The translations under genes were made by a program, and so were the position numbers. From Wuchereria bancrofti (lineage: Eukaryota > Nematoda > Chromadorea > Rhabditida > Onchocercidae): DNA of 64,000 bases. Positions within the stretch are counted from its first letter, which is position 1, and the number at the start of each line of letters is the position of its first letter. Below the pieces are notes generated by a model, which saw only the letters and a list, made by a program, of their open reading frames with translations, made no database searches and was not told where the DNA came from. The stretch is from NCBI GenBank assembly GCA_005281725.1, contig SSBO01000003.1, positions 8,434,167 through 8,498,166 on the forward strand, given 5' to 3'. Shown in pieces: positions 1-12,000 of this stretch.

Positions 1-50
1 TATAGTTTCAGATGATGGTTCCAACAATACTTGTATTATTGTATCCGGAA
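1..50 (-). CDS. unc-52: unc-52 exon cut by the left edge: start of the next Ig domain
   Basis: After a TTTTTAG acceptor (phase 1) the frame reads [17 protein letters not shown], the A-strand region of another Ig, and runs off the window. Confidence 0.85.
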
Positions 51-3000
51 CTAAAAAATTTACAAAAAAAAAAAAATTTGAAAAATTAATTAATTTGTAC
101 TATCCATATGCCAATAATTTTTTTTTTTAAATTAAATTATCTAAAAATTTTTAATGAAACTAACCATATATTTCTGCTTTGACATAACCTTCAATTTGTT
201 TACCATGTATATCAACTTTACAAACATACATTCCTACAGCATCATCATCAAATTCATCAATTCTAAATTTCGAAAATTGAAATTGAGCGAGAAAAATTGA
301 GACAAAAAATATCAACAAATATTCAAAAGAAAAAAAATAGAAAAGAAAGAAAGAAAAAAGAAACTTCGAAAATTGCTAAAACTACATTTAGTCATATGTA
401 AATTTGTTAATTTTAAACTAATAAAACTATAAAAATATAAAATATTTAAAAATGAGAAAAGAAAAAATAAGCTTACATCAATTTATTACCAGTCATTTTT
501 GCGCCAACCGGTAATTCACCATCTTCTTTTTCCCATGTAACAGTTGCGCCAGGTATGGCATAAACAGGACATTCAATTGTTGCAGATGATTTTTCATCAA
601 ATTTAACAACTCGTGCATCTAAAATTGTTCTTAATTATATGTTTATAAATTATGTTTGGGGCAAAAGAAAAAGAAAAAAAAACAAAAACAAAAAACAAAA
701 AACAGAAACAAAAAGCAAAGACAAATGAATGATAACAATTTTCAATTAATTAATAGTTCTTCAATTATTAAAAATAAGAATTCTATATGAAAAAAGAAAA
801 GACAAATGTGAAAAGATTTGGAGAATATTTGTTGATTTCAAAAAATTTTAAGAAGATTTCATCGATTACCACTATTTACCTTTAACCTTTCATTCAATTA
901 AGTAAATTATATATTGTAAAGCTATAAAAATTAATAATATTTGCTACTGATTTTCCACAATAAAATAATAAAAAATAAAAATTCAAAAATAAAAACATTC
1001 TTTTTTTACTTAATTACTTTTAATAATTATCTTAATTGATTAATTAATTAATTTCGTCTTAAAAAATAGATTAAATGATTTCAATAGCTATAGCAATTAA
1101 TTCATTACTATATAAATGCATAAACACACACACTCATATATAATTCGATAACTTCTCAATAAAATCAGTGATAAAAGAAGTGATTGATTATATATAACTG
1201 ATATTTCTGATAGCACAATAATAATAACAATAATATAAATTCAGATTAATTTCATTTAGTCTATTGTAATTACTAATAAATACTAATTAGTAATGTTGTT
1301 TTGAATAATAAATTAAATGTTTACTGTGCTATTATTAATATGCTAACTAATTAACATATCAGTAATAGCATTTAATCATGATAAATTATCAAGAATGAAG
1401 AAAAAAAAAAGATATATCAGACTAGATGGATCAGTAAATCCAATTGTCACAGCTGTATATGCTTGTCCAATTAATTCGCCATCGTCATCCTCCACTTCGC
1501 ATCGATAAACACCGTAATCATTCCATGGATCAGCTTTTTTTATCTCCAATGTACTATCTTCTGAGTAATGACGAATGATATTACCGCCACGCAGTAATGC
1601 CCATTCATAATTAACACCACTATTATCACCGCCTAAATCTAAATTTTCGCATTTCCATTCATTCAAATATCCATTTCAAATATTTATTTCTGTTTTTTTT
1701 TCTTTTTTTTCATAAATTGTTTCATAATTTTAGGATATTTGAAAGTATTTTTCTTTTTTCTAATCCTATTCTAGCAGTATTTCAGATGTGCAAATTAGTA
1801 ATATTAGATAGTGCTATAGATGAAACATAAACAAAAAACAACGATAACGATGACGTTAACAATAATGATAATAATGGTGATAAATTGATAGCAACAATAA
1901 TCACGAAATCGGTATGATAAGGAAAATCACTATTAATCACATGAAGCATTAATTTCAAACAAACAAAAAAATTCGGATTGAAAATAATATCCGAAATGAT
2001 ACTAATTAATTCAAGCAAAAATTCTATTTCACAGTAACAATAATAACAAAGTAGTATTAACAAAAAAAAAAAAAAAAAATTCTCGGTTAGATTAACACAT
2101 TAACTTAATGTTATTTTTTAATACGAAATGCAAAATAAAAAATAAATAAATATTGAGATAATGAAATGAAATGAAAAGAAAAATAAAACGAAAGAACAAC
2201 TAAATTAATATAAAAATCATAATCAAAAAAAAAAAATACAAAAAAAATTTTCTTTTCAGAAATAAAAAAATTAATTCTAAAATAAATGATAATAAATTAA
2301 TGATAAGTAATATCAAAATTTCTGTCTTAAAATAAATAACATTAAGATATTAATAATAAATGAATCTGATTAGAAATGTTAACATTATTAATAAATGAAT
2401 ATGATTAGTTAAACATAAAAAAAGAAAAATAATTAAAAAAAAAAAAGGAAATGACCGGTGTATGTGTTACGGACAAGAAGATAAATCGGTTTACTGCGAA
2501 TACTTTCACCAGTTGTACTCTCGAAATGTACCCAATAAATGCCTTGTGTATTGAAATTAGCATCATTCAAGTGCAATGATTTATTATTACTTAAAATAAT
2601 TGGTGCTTCATTTAAATTATCTTTGCCAACCGAACGATACCAAGTTAGAAGATATGGAATGGTTGTTTCTGCAAAATATTATAAGCAAAACAAACAGATT
2701 AGATTAGTTAACAAATAATTAAAGCAATTGTTCAATCAATTAATTAATAATAGTTAAAAATAATAACAATAATAGTAACAGTTAACAAATAATTAAATTA
2801 GTGGATTAAATTAGCTAATAATAGTTTAAAATAATTATTAATAATAATAAATATATTTAATTCATTGATATATTTGGTAAAATAATATATAAAATGAAAG
2901 CAAATTTTATTTATGAAAATAAACTTTACTGTTTTCTTTTCTCTGTTTAAAATTTATCAAGCAAGATAAAATTTTCGGAAAATTAACGAGCAATTATTAA

Positions 3001-6000
3001 TTTCGTCTAATTAATAATAAGTAATAGAAGAATAATAGTAGTAATAATAACAAAAATAATTAGTAATATCAGCAATAAACTAATAATAATATGTTTGATA
3101 AGATAAAATATAAAAGTAATTTATTTTCACTTTTTTTTTGCTTGAAATTTATTACATTATAAAATATGATAAAATTAATGAGAAATTATTAATTACATTA
3201 AGTTTACTTTTGCAAAATGAATGTTACTAACAGCATATTATCAGTAAAGAAAAATGATATTTATGCAATTAATAAAATTAGAAAATATTTGATTGAAATA
3301 GTTTAAAAAAGATTATTTAAACTATCTAATATGATAATTTCGTTTATGAATGTTACTAAATTATCAGTAAAGAAAAATGATATTTATGCAATTAATAAAA
3401 TTAGAAAATATTTGATTGAAATAGTTTAAAAAAGATTATTTAAACTATCTAATATGATAATTTCGTTTATGAATGTTACTAAATTATCAGTAAAGAAAAA
3501 TGATATTTATGCAATTAATAAAATTAGAAAATATTTGATTGAAATAGTTTGAAAAAGATTATTTAAACTATCTAATATGATAATTTCGTTTATTTATGAA
3601 GTTTAGTCATCCATAAATCATGCATAAATGATATTTATTATATGTGTTAACTTCTCAACTGAACTAGAAATTAGTCTTTTTTCTAGTAATAAAATTTTTT
3701 AATTATATTTTTTTAAAATTACAAAATCATCGATATTTTAACCATTCTAATATCATTCTTAACTTGTTATTTAATTCCAGTATATTAGTATTAATTAGTA
3801 AGAAACCAACAAATAACATTCAGTTATAAGTTCGTTCATTAAACAAATTAGTGTTAATTTGTTAAATAATTTTTGCACAAATAAAATACTAATAAAATAG
3901 GAAATAATTAAAGTAAAATGTTTTTCTCTTCAGAATTTTTCTTTCTATTTATTAAGTTAAAAAATTCCATTTCTTCCAAATTCTTTTTCACTTTCTTTTT
4001 TTTTAAATTGAAAAATTTTGACAAAAATACGAATATATTAAAAAGGGAAATTTATGAAATTTAAAACAAAATTATGAAAAAAAAAGGGAAACCTGCCTTC
4101 AACTGTACATGTAAGTTTAATCGATTCACCCTGATCAATTACCCGAACAACGGGCGAATCAATTTCTACCCGTGCTGCATCTAATGGTGCTAAATTGGTA
4201 GCATGTATTGTAACACGATTACTTCCTACCAATTCATTATGACGATATCCGCGACATTCATATTCACCACTATCAGATTTCTGTAATAAACAAAATAAAA
4301 TAATAAATAAACAAAACAAAAAAAGATTGGAATATGAAATAACAGAAAAATAAATAAATCAAGAATTCTATAATAACTAAAAGAAGAGAAAGGGCTGGAA
4401 TGAAATAATAAATAAAAAAGATTAGAATTTAGTAATAAATAAACAAAAGAAAAGAGAATTAGAATAAAATTTTTTAAATTTCAACTGCATCAAAATTTTC
4501 AATACAATAATTTAAAAGAACTTACAGTTATTACTGTTAATGATAATATTTCATAAATAGTTGATGAATATTAATAATAATTACATATTGCAACAAATTT
4601 TAATGATACAATTTAGACTGTTTATTAATTATGATATTCCTCTTAACTAATTAAATATTTGATAAACTAATTAAATATCAATAAACTAATTAAATATCTA
4701 TTAATTAAATATCTGATAAATGATAAATTATATATTTTGTTTTTGAAAAATTTTTAGCCAAGACGAATAAAATAATATAATTTGATAACTAATAGTAAGA
4801 AGTAAATTTTCAAACGCTAAAACACAATCGATAAATTAATCTTATTATTATTTGTCAAATATTTCGTTTCAAAAAATTTTCAGCTAATTTATTGGATTAA
4901 ATTAAATTTATTAAATTTCTGCTATTTTAAAACTGATAAAATATATAACAAACAATTAATTAGCAATAAATAAATTAGTACTTTTTGCCAAAAAAAGGAG
5001 AGTTGTAAATACATATTAACCTATCCTTTTGTTCACAAGAAAGCAAAAAAAAAAATACAAAAAAGTAATTTTTGAATTTATTAAATCTTTTTTGATATAT
5101 TCTTAAATATTTATATTTTTTATCAAAAAAAAAATGAATAATTTATCTTCTTTTTTTTCTTCTTTTTATTTTTNNNNNNNNNNNNGAGAGTTGTAAATAC
5201 ATATTAACCTATCCTTTTGTTCACAAGAAAGCAAAAAAAAAAATACAAAAAAGTAATTTTTGAATTTATTAAATCTTTTTTGATATATTCTTAAATATTT
5301 ATATTTTTTATCAAAAAAAAAATGAATAATTTATCTTCTTTTTTTTCTTCTTTTTATTTTTCCTTACCTTAAATTTCGGCAAATGCAAAATTCCAAGTTC
5401 GGTTTCTTTTGCATCATCCGGCAATGCACCATCAACTTTGATCCATTGGATACGATCAACAATTTCGCTACCTGTTGCGGTACAGATCAAATCAGCTGAT
5501 CTGCCAGGTTCAAACCATTGCGTTGAACCACCGAGAATTGCAACTGTTGCTACTTTTGATGGTTCCACAACTATATTTTCAATTGATAATTTAATTGCAA
5601 ATAAAAAAAAATTAAAAAAAAAAACGAAACCAAGAAAAAATAATAAATTGGAATAAAAACTGTCGGCAAATAGGCGGAAAGTACTAATACAGCAATTAAA
5701 GAAAAAGATGTATATAGTGTAGGCGTTCTCAGCGGTATAAGCAGAGCAATTTCTTATTATGAATATTACATCGGGTCGACGGGGTGGGGGACGGTGGTGT
5801 TAGGGCATGCTTAGGTCGCGTTAGACGAAAACGGTTAGGAGGACGAGTAATAGGGATTCGCTCTTAGGACACCAATAGGACGACGCGTTCATAGGACATT
5901 TTAACTGATAGACGGATAATCTTTCGTTACTAACGGCAACAAACAAGAAATGGTTTAATTACCCAAGTTTGAGGTGCGGAAAAACAATCGACGACAACAA

Positions 6001-9000
6001 AGGGAGTCACCGTCCCAGGTCCGGAGCCAAGTTTGAGGCTTGGGAAGGAAGACGAATTCAACGGTAGTAAGGGGTTTAATTACCCAAGTTTGAGTATTAA
6101 ACGACGTGAATTTCGACGAAGAGAAATTGAACGGATGGAGAAATACAACGGCAAGAACAATATTCTTGCAATAAACGACGACGTACAAGCAACGATCAAA
6201 CCAACGACAGTTACGACACTCAACGACAATTCAAGGATTAAGAAGAAAAAGGAAGAAGGAAAACAACAGCAGTTCGACCAGTTCCAACGCGAGCGACGAG
6301 AATAAACGTGGTAAGGATATAAATTAAAGTAGGGAACAATTATATAGACAGATAATCGTCCCTTAAAAAAAAGGGGAAATTTTTTCCTACAAAAACTCAA
6401 AAAAACAAAAAATATCCCATATTGAAGAAATGACTTAAAAAATTATAATGAAGTGCAAAGTAAAATAAAATTTTAAGTGTTAAACTAAAATTGAAATTTT
6501 TGGTAAGTTTAATTATCGTAACGTTATTAATTGAAATAATTTGAAGAAAAAAATTCGTAATATTTCTTGAAATGTCTCTATGTACAACTTAGGGTAGATT
6601 TTTGAATGTTTTACGTGCGTGATATGTATGTACAAAATGTTATCTCTAATTTTTGCACACGTGATGCACGTAAATGTTGTTTCTGATATTTTTCCCAAGT
6701 GATACATACAAATGTTGTCCCTGATATTTCACGTACGTGGTAGCAAAAATGTTGTTTCTGATAACTCACGTATGTAATACAAATTTCTTGCGATACTTTC
6801 CGCATATGATACACGCAAATGTTATTTATGATATTTTGCGTATACGATAACGCAAATATTTTTTCTGACATCTCATGTACGTAAAACGTAAATATTATTC
6901 CTGTTAATTTAGGTATATATTATACGCAAATGTTATCTCTGATATTTCGTGTATGTGATACACGTAAACTTGAATATGTGATTTTGATACCATGCTCATA
7001 TGATACACACAAATGTTTCTGTTATTATACGTACGTGATACACGTAATTATTGCTTATTTTTTATCCATTCAAAGTATATAATTATATATGGAAGTTGGA
7101 AAATAAACTAATACTCAAATATTTCCACTAAATTTCAAATTTGGCAAAATTAAAAAAAAAAAAGTTTAGCATTACCTTCGATATAAATATCCTTCTTAGC
7201 TGAAGCTTGAATATTGCTACCTCTGCATGTATATACACCAGCATTACCAAGTCCAATACTTGGATGTCGAATGAATTGCTCCGAAATTGTAACCGGTTTG
7301 AAATCGTCCGGTAAATCACCTCGTTCTGGTCCCGGATCACTGCAAAATTATCCAGTAAATTTTCAAAAAAAAAAGTTAATAAAAGAATTTAAAATCAACA
7401 TCTTACTTTATCCCTTTTCTTCTATATAAATAATATTAACAAGAAAAAAAAAGAAAAGTATTGATCAAAATTTAAAAGAAAAATAAAAAGATTTTTCTGT
7501 TAAATAAATTTATGAAATTTTCTTACTGCAACCATTCAACTTCCGGTTCCGGTTCACCAAATGCTTCACATTTAACCTCCAATGGTTCACCAACGGTTAG
7601 AACAAGTCGTGGACCAGGTGGACTAGTACGTACGGTAAGTGATGGTCCAATATTAACGATTGCATAATCGCTTGCTTCACCAACAATATTGGTTGCCGAA
7701 CAGACATAATGACCGTTCATATCAGCTCGAGCATTTTGGAAATCCAGAAAACCATCACCAATATCAGTGACACCATCAGGTAATGCTTCCTCATCTGGTC
7801 CAGTCCAAGTTATAGTTGGTTTTGGAGAACCGGTTGTAATACAATGGAGTTGATTTTTATCACCTGGTTGTCCATTCCAGACATGTGGTACCACACGTGC
7901 TGTTGGTAGTTCTTCTTCTAGAATAAAAAAAAAGCTAAATTTTCAAATTTTATTTATTTTTTCAACCAAGTTAAAAATTATTTCAATAAATTATTAATTA
8001 TAGTAGGATAAAATTAACAATGAATTAATTATCAAATATTCATTTGAGATAATTCTAACATAAGCATATAAAATCCAAGTACAAAATAGAAAGAAAAAAA
8101 TATATGCAAATTAGTTTTTTCAATTTAAAATTTAAAAATTTTAAACACAATTTAATTGATTTTAAATAAAAAATTATGAAAATTAAAATTTTAATTTTTG
8201 AAATGATATACTTTCGGAAACATGAAGTCGAACAGGTTCAGCTTCACCGGTACCATACTGATTGGTTGCAGTACAGATGTATTCACCGGCATGTGAATGA
8301 TCCGCTGAACGAATGATTAAATCGTTATCTTCCGGTACCACATCACCTCGTAACGGACCATCGGAACTTTCATAACCCCATCGAATAGTTGCTGGTGTAT
8401 CACTATTTGGATCACAATGGAATCGTGCTGTTTCACCAATTTTAACAACCTGATCATTTGGTGTTGCAATTGGTCGTGGTGGTTTACCACCTATAGTAAT
8501 TAAAATATCAATAAATATATTGGATAATTAATTATAAATTGCAAAAATTTGAAATTTTAACGATTAAAACAAAATTTGAATTAGTTATTTGTGCATATTA
8601 TTATTTTGTGCATATTAATTATTGCAATTGCTATTCAATTATAATTGTTTGCAAAAATTATTCAATTGCAACAAATAATCCAGATCAAAAATATATTTAA
8701 TTAAAAAAGAGAAGAAAACCTAAAAAATTAAAAAAAACAGAAATAAAACTAGTGTTTTTTTTTAAATTAGATTTCATGAAAAAGCAAAAATTATTAGTAT
8801 TGTTTATTTATTGAATAAAAGAAACAAAAAATTTCAAATGGTTAAAAAAATTACCAAAATTATAATCAGTTTGTATTAGTTAAAAGGAAAAAAAAAGAAT
8901 ATCTTTTCTTATTTTTCAATAAGAAATTCAAAATTTTAATTAAACCTAAACAAATGAATGAAATTTGTTAAAAAATAAATAATAAATTTTGAAAAGTTTT

Positions 9001-12000
9001 CAAAAGATTAATTTCAATCAAAAAAAATTCTTTTTTTCTTTAAATTAAACAAATAAACGATAAAAAATAAATGCTATAAAAATAAAAAAACAAAAAGCAA
9101 AAGGAAAAATAAATTAAATAAAAACAAAAAACAAAATTACAAGCAGTTACCGTATTCAACAATATGATGGTTAGTATAATAATCATGATTACTATTGTTA
9201 TTATTATTATTATCGCCATGTTCATCATAATCATTTCCTGCCATTATTCCGTATTTAGTATCATGATTTTCATGTTCTTGTTGTTGTTGTTGTTGCTGTT
9301 GTTTCATGCGATTATTAAATTCATCATTATCATGTGTATTCTCTATTTCTTGTATTTCATCACTATCATCATCATCATCACCATTATCATTATCATTATT
9401 ATCACCAACATCTTCCACTGTTAAAATAACCGGTGCAGCACTTTGTAATGTTTCATCATCCGTACAAATATATTCTCCGGTATCATTTAAACGTGCTTTA
9501 TCAATTGTTAAAACACCATAATATACATATGCACCCTCAGGTAATGGACCATTTTTTTCCTTAAATCCCCAACGAAGCATTTGCGTATGTTTATCCGGTA
9601 GATAACATTGAAAACGTACCAAATCACCTTTGTTGACCGTTAATGATAACGGTAAGACAACCGGTATTTTGCCGTCTATAATACTTTTTTACTCTGTTTT
9701 TTCGTTTTTAAAATTTGTGCAACAAAAATTTATTATGCATTATACATAATAAATTTTTGCTAAATTAAAATTAATTTAGTTAATCATTTTAGTATTGAAA
9801 AAAACGTTAATTCATATTAAAAAAAAAACGAAATTAATTTAGAAAATGATAAATTAATGAAAAGTAAAAATGGCGAATTATTAAGGCAAATATTAATCAA
9901 ATTAATTTGAAACTAGTTAATTTTTTCCTTTTTTTAAAAAACAGTAAAAAAGAAGTAATTTGATAAATAAAGAGGAAAAAAGGTTAAAACTAAAATTTCA
10001 ATTATTCAATTACTGTGAATAATTGATAATTAAATTTCGTCCTTTTTTAAATTTCGCTTTCTTATCTGATATTTATGAACTTTTACAATTCATTAATCTT
10101 ATATTCTATTCTTATCTAATTATTACTTTACTTATCATTCAACTTCTACAATTTACTATTTTTTAATTATTATTTTACTTATCATATCCTATTCATTCTT
10201 TTTTTTTCAAAAAATTTCATAAAGATCAAAAAAAAGCGCTCATTAATTTTGTATGAAATAGTGAAATTTTAAAATGCTTAAATGTTTTTATGATGAAAGA
10301 GAGAGAGGGAGAGAGAAGAGAAACATACGTTGTCTTACGTTAATACGTGCCGGAAGTGAATCGATTGGCGTACCACGAAAATCATCCATTGTACAAATAT
10401 AATTTCCGGCATCATTAATTTCCGTTTGTGAAATATACAAAATTCCGTTTTTCTGTGTTGCATGAATTGGTAATTCATTATTTTGTTTTCTCCATTTTAG
10501 TATAACATTAGTTTTATTATCAAATATAAAACAACGAATTTGTGATGATTCACCTTCGTCAACAATTTGCTCCATTGGATCAACCATTGGTGCTTCTCGT
10601 GGTAATTCTACTAGAATATGTCAGGAAGAAATTGAAGAGAAAGCACTAATTAATTAATTAATTAGCTAGCTATGATAAAATTTCCTATTATTTATTTATT
10701 CATTAAAATTTACTGTAAAATATTGTTAAATTTAACAAATTAATTATAAATTATGCTTATTAGTATTTGAAATAAAAAAATATGTCTACTGTTAAAGTAA
10801 TTACAATTGCGTTAAATTTTTTTTATGCTAATTTATGATATATTTTAATTTAAGTGATTCTTAAAATTTACTTTTGCTTTATTCTGTTTATCATTTTTTC
10901 CTTGCTTTAGATCCTAAAAGTAATTCTTCTTTTTTGAATAATACGAAATTTTAAATTGCCAAAAAATAATTTTTTGATCATAATTTTAATTTTTATTTCT
11001 TTTTTACAATTTTATTTTTTAATAATTTTTTAATATTTTTGATCTTTTAAAGACAATTTTAATTTTGTAAATCTAATTTAAAAATTCGAAAACATGATTT
11101 TTCATTATGTACTAAATTTAGATTTAAGTTTTACTTTTTTCTCCTGTTTTCATCTTTCTCTTTGTTCATTCTTCAAACATTATCATATAATTTAAATCCA
11201 AAAAAATAAAATAATATTTTGAGTCATTTTTAAAATGATATACTAAAGGTATAGATTAACTCATTTTCAAATAACTATTAAATTAACACGATTAACAAAA
11301 AAATAAATCTTATTGATCAAATAATTTTTTTTTCAAAAATTTTCAAAATAACTAATTTTGCATGCAGATATCGTTTTTTTTTAAATTAGCTTAGTTTGTT
11401 AGATTGTTATAATTTATTAGATCAGCAACAAAAAAAATTATAAAAATAAAAATTTCTTTCTTTATAAACCTATTATAATTGTTGGAAAATATTAACCTTT
11501 CAATACTAATCTTCAAATTTTTGGCACGCAAATTAAATAAATTCATTAAATGTAAAATTTTATTATGCAAAAGAAAAAAAATGGAGAAAAACCAAAAAGT
11601 TGGAAAAAAATTTGTAATTTTTTCTTTTTTATTTCATCTAAACTAATTTTGCATGCAAATATCACTTTTTTTTTAAAGTTAGCTTACTTCATTAGATTTT
11701 TATACTTTGTTAGATAAGCAAGAAAAAAGTTATGAGAAAAAAAATTTTTTTTGAATAAAAACATATCGTAATTGTTAGAAAATGTTAATGTTTTAAATTA
11801 GATTATTTCAAAAAGGAAAAAAAGAACGAAAATAAAAAAATAAATAAACAAATGAAGAAAAAGAAAAAGGAAAAAAGCGACATAAAAGATTACATTTTTT
11901 AATTTCCTTTCTTTGTTCATATGGTTTTACTTTTAATTGAACCGGATCTGATTCCAGTATTTTGCTACCATTTTCCGTAATATATTTGCAAACATAAAAA

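Noticed and set aside
1782..2063. 93-codon minus-strand frame between the exons at 1.6 and 2.5 kb, considered as the missing Ig half
   Set aside because: It is Leu/Ile/Ser-rich without the Ig strand pattern and shows no suitable phase-1 acceptor and donor pair.
6080..6400. 106-codon minus-strand frame in the GC-rich insertion
   Set aside because: Ser/Phe/Leu composition is the complement of Lys/Glu/Arg-rich plus-strand sequence; no known domain and no splice fit with perlecan.
9164..9521. Plus-strand open frames opposite the polyQ/Asn Ig exon
   Set aside because: Antisense of trinucleotide repeats; the minus-strand reading contains a complete Ig domain.
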